A DNA stretch of 17,219 nt from Verrucomicrobia bacterium SCGC AAA164-M04 (GTDB lineage Bacteria > Verrucomicrobiota > Verrucomicrobiae > Verrucomicrobiales > Akkermansiaceae): the NCBI GenBank assembly GCA_000383735.1, contig KB912154.1, positions 1-17,219 of the forward strand, read 5' to 3'. The notes below the pieces were generated by a model. That model worked only from the letters and a program-made list of their open reading frames with translations, had not been told where the DNA came from and did no database searches. The stretch's first letter is position 1. The number at the start of each line of letters is the position of its first letter. The position numbers and the translations under genes were made by a program. Positions 7,738 through 15,413 of this stretch are shown one piece after another.

Positions 7738-8303
7738 CAGATCCATTCGATTTACTTGGAGTTCCTCGAAAGCTCGACTTGAAGAGCGCGGACATCGACC
7801 AGCTACTTTTAGATGCTAGTCAGCTTCATCATCCAGATGCTGGGGGCGATCAAAATTTGTTTTTAAAAATCCGCTTAGCGGGTGAAATTTTAAAATCTCC
7901 CGAGAAACGTGTGCGGGCTGCAATTGAATGTGAGGGCCTTTCCTTTGATGGGCGTGGAGAAATCCCGGCGGAAGTGATGGGATACTTCTCCAGTGTTGCC
8001 TCGATTTTGCAGGATGTTGATTCTTTTGTTTCCGAGCGATCGAACGCGCTAAGTAGTTTAGGTAAGGCAGTTTTAGATAGACGTGTTCCAGAATTGAAGG
8101 TTGATCTAGAAGGGGTGATCAGCAACTTGAACGAGTTAAAAAATAGAATGATCTTGGGTTTTAAGATTTTTGATGAAAGAGGATGGCGTGAATGTGAGGT
8201 TGAGATGGGTAAAGTTGCGCGGGGTTTGATTTTTTTGACGAAATGGTCAGCGCAGCTGAAGGAAGCGAACGGAAAGCTTTTTGAGGCCTTGCTCGGAGGG
8301 TAA
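7734..8303 (+). CDS. hscB: HscB-type J-domain co-chaperone
   Basis: 189 residues from the ATG at 7734, overlapping the iscA stop. The N-terminal J domain (about residues 4-70) starts DPFDLLGVPR, carries the HPD tripeptide at 33-35 (LHHPDAGGD), and continues with a KIRLAGEILKSPEKRVRAA helix typical of HscB. HscB lacks the Gly/Phe and zinc regions of DnaJ and ends in a helical domain that binds IscU. Here residues 80-189 are predicted helical with no Gly-rich linker, in agreement. HscB stimulates the HscA ATPase and delivers the IscU scaffold to it. The hscA gene starts 20 bases downstream. Both the family call and the genomic context are good; the C-terminal domain is divergent. Confidence 0.85.
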   Translation: MTDPFDLLGVPRKLDLKSADIDQLLLDASQLHHPDAGGDQNLFLKIRLAGEILKSPEKRVRAAIECEGLSFDGRGEIPAEVMGYFSSVASILQDVDSFVSERSNALSSLGKAVLDRRVPELKVDLEGVISNLNELKNRMILGFKIFDERGWRECEVEMGKVARGLIFLTKWSAQLKEANGKLFEALLGG

Positions 8304-8323
8304 CTTGGTCTTAACTCCCCATC

Positions 8324-10084
8324 ATGAGTGAGGTGATTATCGGAATTGATCTTGGCACGACCCAGTCAGCTGTTGCTGTCGTGGACTCGGGCTTTCCTCT
8401 TTTACTTGCTGATTTGGAAGGGCGTTCACTTGTTCCCAGTGCAGTTTGGTATTCAAAAGCGGGGGGGGTTAAGGTCGGCCATGAAGCGCTGCGTTTAGCC
8501 GGAATTGAAGAGGTTCACACCAGTGTGAAAAGTTTAATCGGTAGGAGGGCTAGCGAATCCGATGGCCGATTGACCGCGGATGGGCATATCATTACGGCGG
8601 CAGGACCGAAGCTTCCTGAGGAGGTGTCAGGGGAGATCTTGGCTACCCTTAAGGAGATCGCCGAGAATCGTCTTGAAACTGAGGTGACTAAGGCCGTTTT
8701 AACAGTTCCTGCTTATTTTAATGATGGGCAGCGGGCTGCGACTAAAGAAGCAGGGCGGCTTGCTGGCTTGGAGGTAGTGCGTATACTCAGCGAGCCAACG
8801 GCAGCGGCCCTTTCCTACGGACTTGACCGTTTAGACGAAAGCTCCCGCGTTGCGGTGTTCGACCTTGGTGGCGGAACTTTTGATGTCTCGGTTCTGGAAA
8901 TGAGAGAGGGTGTGTTCGAGGTTTCTTCGACTTCTGGCGATACTGATTTGGGCGGAGATAACTTTGATAAATCGATTGCTGGATTCGCGGCAGGTAAGTT
9001 TGGCCGCGATCTTGAGGACTTCGAGTCCATGGAGAGGGTCCAGTGGATATCCGAGGGGCGCCGCGTGAAGTTAGCTCTTAGCGAGGCTGATGAGGCGATA
9101 TTTAGAATTCCTTTCACTGGGGAAGTGCTGGTTTCACGGGAGGCTTTTTTAGGTTTGATGAAACCCTTTTTGGCTCGAATGGAGTCGTGTTGCCGAAGAG
9201 CGATGCTGGATGCGGAAGTGACGGGGAAAGATCTTACGGCCGTAGTCATGGTTGGAGGGAGTAGTAGGATACCGATGGTCAAAGATCGGGTGTCGACGAT
9301 TTTTGAACAAGAACCAGACTTGAGCCAACATCCAGATGAGGCGATTGCTCGTGGTGCGGCGATTCAGGCTGGGATTCTTGCGGGGACGGTTCGCGAAGTT
9401 CTTTTACTAGATGTGACTCCTCTCAGTCTTGGGATCGAAACGATGGGAGGATTAATGAATGTGTTAATTTCGAGAAATACCACGATTCCTTGCAAGGCTG
9501 GTGAGATGTTTACCAATGCGGTAGAAGGCCAGGAGTCAATGAGGGTTAGGGTTTTACAGGGGGAAAGAGAGTTAGCAAAGGACAACTGGGAGTTAGGATC
9601 TTTCGAGGTGAGGTTTGAACCTAATCGCCGGGGGCAGGCACGGGTCGGAGTCGAGTTTCGAATCGATGCTGACGGAATCTTGTCTGTTTTGGCTCGGGAT
9701 GTCGCGAGCAATGTTGATACTGTCGTCAAAGTCGGGAGTGCGGCGGTAGATGTTCAGGAGACTAAAGTGGAGCAAATGGTGAGTGAGAGTGTCGAGTTCG
9801 CTTTTGAGGATATGAATGCTCGAGTCTTTGAGGAGTCCCGACTAAAGGCTGAAGAGCTCCTTCCTGCCGTTGAAGTTGCAATGGGGCAGGCTGGCACTTT
9901 TTTAACACAAAAAGAGATTCGTGAAATTCGCGACGCTAAAGACCGGGTGGAAAAAGCAATTGAAGATCAAAAGGTCGCGGAGTTGAAGGTTTCAGTGGAG
10001 CAGTTGGACGCTGTGACCGAATCTTTGGCGGCTATGTTAGTTGAAGAGGCGACGAAGGCCATTTTTTCAAATCCTCAAGATTGA
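8324..10084 (+). CDS. hscA: HscA-type Hsp70 chaperone for Fe-S cluster transfer
   Basis: 586 residues, shorter than DnaK (about 638) and near HscA (about 616). The Hsp70 nucleotide-binding domain is complete. It has phosphate-1 loop GIDLGTTQSAVAVV (about 7-20), AVLTVPAYFNDGQR, SEPTAAALSYG, phosphate-2 loop DLGGGTFDVSVL, and adenosine site VVMVGGSSRIPMV. The linker EVLLLDVTPLSLGIET begins near 358 and leads into the substrate-binding domain. The C-terminus ends in IFSNPQD and lacks the acidic DnaK tail, as expected for HscA. HscA binds the LPPVK motif of IscU and drives cluster release in an ATP cycle controlled by HscB. Its position directly after iscA-hscB supports hscA over dnaK. No Shine-Dalgarno is evident before the ATG. 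Its stop is 41 bases before the ATG of the next gene. Confidence 0.88.
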   Translation: MSEVIIGIDLGTTQSAVAVVDSGFPLLLADLEGRSLVPSAVWYSKAGGVKVGHEALRLAGIEEVHTSVKSLIGRRASESDGRLTADGHIITAAGPKLPEEVSGEILATLKEIAENRLETEVTKAVLTVPAYFNDGQRAATKEAGRLAGLEVVRILSEPTAAALSYGLDRLDESSRVAVFDLGGGTFDVSVLEMREGVFEVSSTSGDTDLGGDNFDKSIAGFAAGKFGRDLEDFESMERVQWISEGRRVKLALSEADEAIFRIPFTGEVLVSREAFLGLMKPFLARMESCCRRAMLDAEVTGKDLTAVVMVGGSSRIPMVKDRVSTIFEQEPDLSQHPDEAIARGAAIQAGILAGTVREVLLLDVTPLSLGIETMGGLMNVLISRNTTIPCKAGEMFTNAVEGQESMRVRVLQGERELAKDNWELGSFEVRFEPNRRGQARVGVEFRIDADGILSVLARDVASNVDTVVKVGSAAVDVQETKVEQMVSESVEFAFEDMNARVFEESRLKAEELLPAVEVAMGQAGTFLTQKEIREIRDAKDRVEKAIEDQKVAELKVSVEQLDAVTESLAAMLVEEATKAIFSNPQD

Positions 10085-10125
10085 CGGAAGGGAGGTGGTC
10101 CCGCAGACTCGCACCTCAAAGATTT

Positions 10126-11445
10126 ATGAGTGGGAGAAAAGGCGTCTTTATCTGTCCGTCATGTCAGGCTGTCGTAAAAAGTGATAAGCCCCTGCATGAG
10201 GGGGTTATCTGTGGAGAGTGTCTACATGAATTCGGGAAGACCAGTGGCTCGTCAAAAAGCAAGACTCAGATTCCGGGAGGCAATTGGGAGAGGGGTAACG
10301 GCGGAGTAATCCGAAATTTAACGGCCAAAAAATCTGCGCCTATTCTGCCAGTAGGGGTAATCGATAGTCCCAAGATTGTTGTAAAAACGCTAGATCAGGC
10401 AAGGGATGAATCCGCAGGTGCTTCGAGCGATGATGAGACGATTCTATCTGATGGTTCTAGGAAAGTCCGGCGAAGGAAGAAGCGGGAGAAAGAAGAAAAA
10501 AATAAAGGGCTCATTTTGTTTTTAGGTGCATGGCTTTGTGTTGTTATTGTTGTCTTGTTAATTTTCGCGACTGGTAAGTTCGGTGCGTCTAAAGCCTCTA
10601 AGGCCCCGATAGAAGCTGGTCGTCGAGATCCCATGGATCAACAGATTGTAAATGCGAGCCGTGAGAAAATTAAGACGGATTTTCAGGGTTTCATGAAGGT
10701 GCCTGAAAATATGAAAGGTCAGTTTATAGACCGTTCGGCCGACCTCTCTCTAGCTTTCAGTGACTTTTATGTGGAGAACCCCTTTCCGCCGGCATCGGGG
10801 AAATTGACTCAAACCGGGGTAAACGTCATCAAGCTCCCGGGCGATGGGCTTGCAGTCGAATCAATCTGGAGAGATAGCGAAGGGTATCAGTGGGGAGCGG
10901 TCCATATTTTGGATCGCACTACAAGCACATGGAAACTCGACTGGGAAAATTTTGCACCATATTCCACTGAGTCGTGGCCTAAGTTTATCAACCAGTTAGG
11001 CTCGAAGGAGGGTCTCTTTCGCCTTTTGGTGAGAAAGCGGAGAACTGCGGATGATAAGAAGAAAATTTCTTTAAGCTTTTACAGGGCTCCACATGTCAAA
11101 GAGGGTGATGAAGAATTTAAGCGGACCGAATCACCCGAAATTGATCTTTTGGCGGAAAGCGATCTCGCGATAGAGTTCATGCGACTTTGGAATAATCATC
11201 AGGAAGAAAATGATCCGATGGGCTCGATTTTAGGAAGAGCTCTAGATCCCGAGCCAATGAGCTACATGAGAATTACGGTTCGGCTTGGGTGGGAGTATAG
11301 TAAGCGTGATGAGGGATTTTTAAAATTGAAGGAAATCATTGGAGCAGGCTGGTTTGGCGAGCGAATCATAGAATTGAGGAAAAGCGCGAAAGATACAGCT
11401 ACCAATGAGCAGTTAAACAACCTCCCCGAATCGTCGGATACCTAA
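10126..11445 (+). CDS. Zinc-ribbon single-pass membrane protein of unknown function
   Basis: 439 residues from the ATG at 10126. An in-frame TTG at 10081 that overlaps the hscA stop would add 15 residues, but the frame there reads unlike a start. The N-terminus is a zinc ribbon: Cys10-Pro-Ser-Cys13 and Cys29-Gly-Glu-Cys32. A long, low-complexity, charged cytoplasmic stretch with KVRRRKKREKEEKNKG follows, then one transmembrane helix (about 128-150, LILFLGAWLCVVIVVLLIF). The C-terminal 290 residues should be outside the cytoplasm (positive-inside rule). This outer part has STWKLDWENF, GLFRLLVRKRR and a closing MRITVRLGWE..IIGAGWF. I do not recognise a named family. The downstream gene has a similar plan and shares the order of these motifs, so the two look like tandem paralogs. 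Their placement behind hscA suggests co-transcription but does not prove a link to Fe-S assembly. Confidence 0.75.
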   Translation: MSGRKGVFICPSCQAVVKSDKPLHEGVICGECLHEFGKTSGSSKSKTQIPGGNWERGNGGVIRNLTAKKSAPILPVGVIDSPKIVVKTLDQARDESAGASSDDETILSDGSRKVRRRKKREKEEKNKGLILFLGAWLCVVIVVLLIFATGKFGASKASKAPIEAGRRDPMDQQIVNASREKIKTDFQGFMKVPENMKGQFIDRSADLSLAFSDFYVENPFPPASGKLTQTGVNVIKLPGDGLAVESIWRDSEGYQWGAVHILDRTTSTWKLDWENFAPYSTESWPKFINQLGSKEGLFRLLVRKRRTADDKKKISLSFYRAPHVKEGDEEFKRTESPEIDLLAESDLAIEFMRLWNNHQEENDPMGSILGRALDPEPMSYMRITVRLGWEYSKRDEGFLKLKEIIGAGWFGERIIELRKSAKDTATNEQLNNLPESSDT

Positions 11446-11465
11446 CAATCAAATCGAGTTGGTAA

Positions 11466-12623
11466 ATGAGTGAAGCTGATGAGAATAATGTCAACGAGCC
11501 AATTCCAGATGGGATGGTCCGAAAGAAGAGACGGGTCCGCAAGAGGCGCTCCTCAACATCCGAGCGCTCCTCTGACAAAGAAGAAGCCAATAGGCTGTTT
11601 GCAAAAGCTAAGGAGCTCCTTATCGGAATGCATGATGAGGATGAGGCTTTTGGACCGGTCGATGTAGCGGAGCAACTTAGGCGCCTCAAGAGAAAGAAGG
11701 AAGATGACAGACCTTTGGATGACGTCTGGGGGACTAAGAAACGTTCAACGAGTTGGCTTTGGATTGTTCTTGCTGGCATAATAGCCTCGGTGATCGCCGT
11801 TGTAGTGGGGCTTTCAATCTGGACGAACCAAGATGTGAAAAAAGTGGATCGACCTTCATCTTTTTTTTTGGGGGATGAGAATCTGGAACCTCTCGCAAAT
11901 GATGCGTTAACCTGGTTCTTTGATGACTCGATTACAATTCTTGACGAGGCTAAGAAGATAATCGGAATGCTCAATCAAAGGGATGAACTAGATGCGATCG
12001 ATAAAAGATTACGTGAATCTGCTTTCCGGGGTGATGCCACTGTGAACTTCGATGACTGGGGGAGTCCCTTGTTGACCAATGCTCGGTCACAATTCTCTTG
12101 GTCTGCCAATCTAGTAAACTCGTCAAAATTAACTGGTTCAAAAGAGAGGGGTTATGTTTCTCTGACTGGAAAGCGTGAAAACGGAAATCCATTCGAAGTG
12201 TTTTTTGTCCAAGGAAATGAAAATCAGTTGGTTCTCGATTGGGATGCCAGCATCGGTTGGTCAGAAATGAGCGTAGGTCAGATGGCTAAGAAGTTACCTC
12301 AAAATGAAGTGTTTCTCCGCTGTAGAATAGGAAAGAAACCTGGATATGACCAGAGTTTCGGGCAGGACAATTATTCTGGATACGTCCTAACAGGAGAGGT
12401 GCCCGATGAGTTTGTTTTTGCTTATGTCAATTTGGACAGGCCAGGAGGAAAATTAATTGATCGAAATTTTCGACTGCTCCTAAACTACGGGAGTTTTGTT
12501 TCCAACGACCCTCCTTTACAGGAACAAAAAGTGTCTCTGCGCCTAAAGTTCGATAGCGAAATTGGGGCGGAGGGACAGTTCGAAATTGTTGAGTATTTGA
12601 ATGATGGCTGGGTCACTCCTTGA
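11466..12623 (+). CDS. Single-pass membrane protein, distant paralog of the preceding gene
   Basis: 385 residues from the ATG at 11466, 20 bases after the previous stop. The N-terminal 95 residues are highly charged (MVRKKRRVRKRRSS near 17-30) with a helical EEANRLFAKAKELLIGMHDEDEAFG-type stretch. One transmembrane helix follows (about 96-119, WLWIVLAGIIASVIAVVVGL). The extracytoplasmic part has QLVLDWDASIGWSEMS, EVFLRCRIGKK and a final VSLRLKFDSE..YLNDGW. These line up in the same order with KLDWENFAPY, LFRLLVRKR and ITVRLGWE..IGAGW of the upstream protein. It lacks the zinc ribbon. No known family was recognised; a role at the envelope is only inferred from topology. The last 11 bases overlap the 3' end of aroE on the other strand, and no terminator hairpin is visible between them. 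Confidence 0.75.
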   Translation: MSEADENNVNEPIPDGMVRKKRRVRKRRSSTSERSSDKEEANRLFAKAKELLIGMHDEDEAFGPVDVAEQLRRLKRKKEDDRPLDDVWGTKKRSTSWLWIVLAGIIASVIAVVVGLSIWTNQDVKKVDRPSSFFLGDENLEPLANDALTWFFDDSITILDEAKKIIGMLNQRDELDAIDKRLRESAFRGDATVNFDDWGSPLLTNARSQFSWSANLVNSSKLTGSKERGYVSLTGKRENGNPFEVFFVQGNENQLVLDWDASIGWSEMSVGQMAKKLPQNEVFLRCRIGKKPGYDQSFGQDNYSGYVLTGEVPDEFVFAYVNLDRPGGKLIDRNFRLLLNYGSFVSNDPPLQEQKVSLRLKFDSEIGAEGQFEIVEYLNDGWVTP

Positions 12624-13536
12624 GCGCGTTTTTCACGCCTTCTCTCATTAGCTCAAGAGGGACATCTCGATTCAGCCAATACTCGAGCGATAGAGCCCCT
12701 TGGTGAATAAGCAATGAAAGACCATTGGCTACCCGTGCGCCTTGGTCCCGGGAATCTCTGAGGAGTCTGGTGCGCTCCGGATTGTAAATGGTATCGTAGA
12801 TTAGATGATGAGGTTCTACCCAGTGGGATGGAAAGGGTGACGGATCGGTAGCCTTGAGACCAACCGAGGTTGTGTTGATGATCAATTCGCTGGACTCAAT
12901 GGCCTGTTCAAGGGAAGGATCAGCGAGGTCGATAATTTCAATCCGGTCCCGCGGGCCTTTTAGGTCTTCAAGATCAATCAATTTTGAGAGTTGCTCTTTC
13001 ATTGGGTTAAGCTTCTCAAGTGTCCGGTTCGCTAAGATTACTTGTGGACAGTTTTCGATAGCGCATTGAGTCGCGATAGCTCGCCCAGCTCCACCTCCAG
13101 CGCCTATAATGATAACTTTTAAATCGCCAAGGTCGACTGAGAATTCCTCGCGAATGGCCCTGGCGAAACCAGGTCCATCGGTGTTGAAGCCGGTACAACT
13201 TCCTTCTTTGTCGAAGACGACGGTGTTAACGGCCCCCATCATTTGGGCGGCGGGATCCACAAGATCGCAAGCCTCAAGGGCTTCGAGTTTATGAGGGACA
13301 GTGACATTGATCCCATGGATTCCTGCGTTGCGAAGCTCTTGGAATGCGTTACCCACATGGTCTGCTTTCACCTCGACGCGGATATAGCGGGCATCTTCTC
13401 CCAAATCATCAAGTGCAGGCTGATGAAGTTGCGGGGACAGAGAATGTTCAACTGGGTTGCCGATGACTGCAAAACGCGCGAGCTTCCTGCTGTTTTTATT
13501 CAGGGTCGAAAGTTGATCGAGTGTGTAATATTTCAT
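12613..13536 (-). CDS. aroE: Shikimate dehydrogenase
   Basis: This enzyme reduces 3-dehydroshikimate to shikimate with NADPH in aromatic amino acid synthesis, in the cytoplasm. 307 residues from the ATG at 13536, which overlaps the gltX stop as ATGA; a longer in-frame start at 13575 lies inside gltX and is unlikely. The N-terminal substrate domain has AVIGNPVEHSLSPQLH, with the shikimate-binding Ser pair, and NVTVPHKLEA with catalytic Lys83. Asp120 in GFNTDGPGF is the partner Asp. The NADP-binding Rossmann domain has GAGGGAGRAIA and NRT. The C-terminal IYNPERTRLL and GLSLLIHQGALSLEYW are also typical. It is longer than usual (about 270-290) because of about 18 extra residues at the N-terminus (YYTLDQLSTLNKNSRK). 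It is the last gene of the minus-strand cluster and converges on the membrane protein gene with an 11-base overlap. Confidence 0.95.
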   Translation of the reverse strand: MKYYTLDQLSTLNKNSRKLARFAVIGNPVEHSLSPQLHQPALDDLGEDARYIRVEVKADHVGNAFQELRNAGIHGINVTVPHKLEALEACDLVDPAAQMMGAVNTVVFDKEGSCTGFNTDGPGFARAIREEFSVDLGDLKVIIIGAGGGAGRAIATQCAIENCPQVILANRTLEKLNPMKEQLSKLIDLEDLKGPRDRIEIIDLADPSLEQAIESSELIINTTSVGLKATDPSPFPSHWVEPHHLIYDTIYNPERTRLLRDSRDQGARVANGLSLLIHQGALSLEYWLNRDVPLELMREGVKNALKE

Positions 13537-14813
13537 GCGAGAAGATTTATGAATCGTTGAAGTCGGCGAAGACATTCCTTCTTGCCGAGGATCGTAAGAA
13601 TCGCTTCTAAATCAGGTCCGCCGGATTTACCTGAAAGTGCAATTCTCAACGGAAACATAAGCTGCCCTGGTTTTGCGCCGGCTGCCTTAGCTGTTAAAGA
13701 AATTGTCTCTTTGGCGAAACTCCAATCTTCAAGGTTTTTAAGATTCTCGGCCAGATTGTTGAGCAAAGATCCCGCGCTTTCATTGCCCTTTACCTTGGTG
13801 AGAGCATCTGAGTTGATCGGGAACTCAGAATCGAGATAAAAGGCAACTGCGTCCGGAACTTCGGTGAGTAAGGTCACCTTTTCCTTGACTGAATTTAGCA
13901 TTTCGGGACTCGCTTGACTTTCACATCGGCTTGCGAATTCCTCAGCCGATAGTTCTAGGATATGTTGTTGGTTGACCCATCGGCATTTATCGGGGTCGAA
14001 GCGCGCAGGTGCGCGATTGACCGTATCAAGCGAGAATTTTTGAATCAATTCAGCGGTTGCGAATATTTCACTCTCATCCTTTGGCGACCATCCGAGTAAA
14101 GCCAAGAAATTGACAACTGCCCCGGGTAGAAAGCCTTTGCGTGGATAGTCGCCCAAGGCGGCGCCTTCGTCACGTTTTGACATTTTGGAGCCGTCACCAT
14201 TCAGGATGAGCGGGATATGAGCGTATTTTGGAGGGGTTGCCCCGAAAGCTTCGAAAAGTTGAAGGTGCTTCGGTGTGTTCATGAGATGGTCCTCACCGCG
14301 AATCGCATGGGTTATCCCCATTGTGAGGTCATCTACCACATTGACGAAGTGAAACACAAAAGATCCGTCCGAACGGCGGATTACCATGTCGGGGGTGTTT
14401 GAGTCGTCTCGGTAGTCAATTGTCACCTCGCCGCAAACGAGATCGTTCATAGTGATTAATTTGCGTTCGAAGCGAAAACGCCAAGCACCCTCGTCTTCGT
14501 AAACGCGATTCTCCTCAACGAGCTTCTCAAACCATTTGAGGTATATCTCGGAACGTTGGGATTGGTAGTAAGGGCCGCAATCGCCTTCGTTTCCCGGGCC
14601 TTCCCAATCAAGTCCCAGCCATTCTATACCCTCAAAAATTGCGGATCTTGCGGCTTCGGTGTTCCGCGTCTGATCGGTGTCCTCAACCCGGAGGACGAAG
14701 GTCCCTCCGTGATGCTTGGCGTAGAGCCAATTGAACAACGCGGTTCGAGCACCCCCAACATGGAGGTAGCCAGTAGGCGAGGGGGCAAAACGGGTCCGGA
14801 CTTGAGTCGACAT
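13533..14813 (-). CDS. gltX: Glutamyl-tRNA synthetase
   Basis: The enzyme charges tRNA(Glu) with glutamate. 426 residues from the ATG at 14813, where the protein starts STQVRTRFAPSPTGYLHVGG as expected. The longer in-frame start at 14849 adds residues not found in the family. Class I motifs are present: HIGH as HVGG (18-21) and KMSKR as SKMSKRDEG near residue 210. Other landmarks are VVDDLTMGITHAIRGEDHLMNTP and the FLALLGW strand. At 426 residues it is compact compared with about 465-490 for most bacterial GluRS. The shortfall lies mainly between QQHILELSAEEFASRC and VKEKVTLLTEVP, where the anticodon-binding region normally has 25-30 more residues. The frame is intact, so this may be lineage variation or an in-frame deletion. 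It is translationally coupled to aroE (ATGA). Whether it is discriminating or not cannot be told from sequence reading alone. Confidence 0.95.
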   Translation of the reverse strand: MSTQVRTRFAPSPTGYLHVGGARTALFNWLYAKHHGGTFVLRVEDTDQTRNTEAARSAIFEGIEWLGLDWEGPGNEGDCGPYYQSQRSEIYLKWFEKLVEENRVYEDEGAWRFRFERKLITMNDLVCGEVTIDYRDDSNTPDMVIRRSDGSFVFHFVNVVDDLTMGITHAIRGEDHLMNTPKHLQLFEAFGATPPKYAHIPLILNGDGSKMSKRDEGAALGDYPRKGFLPGAVVNFLALLGWSPKDESEIFATAELIQKFSLDTVNRAPARFDPDKCRWVNQQHILELSAEEFASRCESQASPEMLNSVKEKVTLLTEVPDAVAFYLDSEFPINSDALTKVKGNESAGSLLNNLAENLKNLEDWSFAKETISLTAKAAGAKPGQLMFPLRIALSGKSGGPDLEAILTILGKKECLRRLQRFINLLA

Positions 14814-14874
14814 TAGTCCAGCTATAAACTGACCCGAGGGAACGAGCAACCGGGATCAAAAAGTATTTCGGCCT

Positions 14875-15372
14875 CTAGTAGAGAGTTTTTCGAGGATTGG
14901 GCTTATTTTCCTTCTCACCCTCCATCTTTGTGAAGTCGCCTTCCTCGCAGCAACGGGCAAAGCCCTCTCCGATCCCCTTTAGGCGATCCCATTGTTCCCG
15001 AATCTCCTGAGCTTCATCTAGGGTGATCGAGTTATCGATCGCTGATTGTGAGATTCGGGAAAGGAGGTTTGAAAATTGGGAAACAATCTCGTTGGTAGCT
15101 GGAAGCACTTCAAAACTCTGCTGGGAGGGAGTGGATGGGTTACGCACAAAGTAGCCGTTGCAACGCTCGCAAAGCCATTCAATGATCTGTTCTTCTTCAG
15201 TGAGGCGGACGATTTCAAGAAGGCGATCAAGCGGATTGCGGGAGCCGCTCCCACTTTCAGACTGTTCTTGGGCCCATTTGTAGACAAGGGAAAGTGAGAC
15301 ACCCAATTCACCAGCGATTTCTTTTGGGCTGCAGTTTTGAAAGGCTTTCTTAAGGATATCGTGACTCTCCAT
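14875..15372 (-). CDS. CII-like helix-turn-helix protein
   Basis: 165 residues from the ATG at 15372; an in-frame TTG at 15408 would add 12 residues and reduce the gap to the LysM gene to 5 bases. The N-terminal helix-turn-helix lies at about residues 13-36 (SPKEIAGELGVSLSLVYKWA). It is followed by RNPLDRLLEIVRLTEEEQ and IIEWLCERCNGYFVRNPS, which I associate with the phage-CII-like regulatory (CP76) family found widely in Verrucomicrobia and Planctomycetes chromosomes. The rest is helical and ends in a basic, disordered tail (EGEKENKPNPRKTLY). No phage genes surround it, so it is probably a resident regulator rather than a prophage remnant. It sits between the LysM gene and gltX on the same strand, 61 bases before gltX. 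The targets are unknown. No ribosome binding site is evident for either start. Confidence 0.7.
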   Translation of the reverse strand: MESHDILKKAFQNCSPKEIAGELGVSLSLVYKWAQEQSESGSGSRNPLDRLLEIVRLTEEEQIIEWLCERCNGYFVRNPSTPSQQSFEVLPATNEIVSQFSNLLSRISQSAIDNSITLDEAQEIREQWDRLKGIGEGFARCCEEGDFTKMEGEKENKPNPRKTLY

Positions 15373-15413
15373 TTTTATGAGACTAGCGAGGAGGGTCTGA
15401 GTAGGCAAGTCTA

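Noticed and set aside
8815..9282. Open frame of 155 codons antisense to hscA
   Set aside because: It lies wholly inside the highly conserved Hsp70 gene and its translation is Ser/Thr/Arg-rich without domain features.
11399..11974. Long open frame of 191 codons on the minus strand
   Set aside because: It is fully antisense to the second membrane protein gene, Ser-rich low-complexity, with no recognisable domain and no ribosome binding site; it is a codon-bias shadow.
14875..15372. Prophage remnant suggested by the CII-like protein
   Set aside because: Neighbours are all housekeeping genes, and no integrase, structural gene, attachment-site repeat or tRNA is present.
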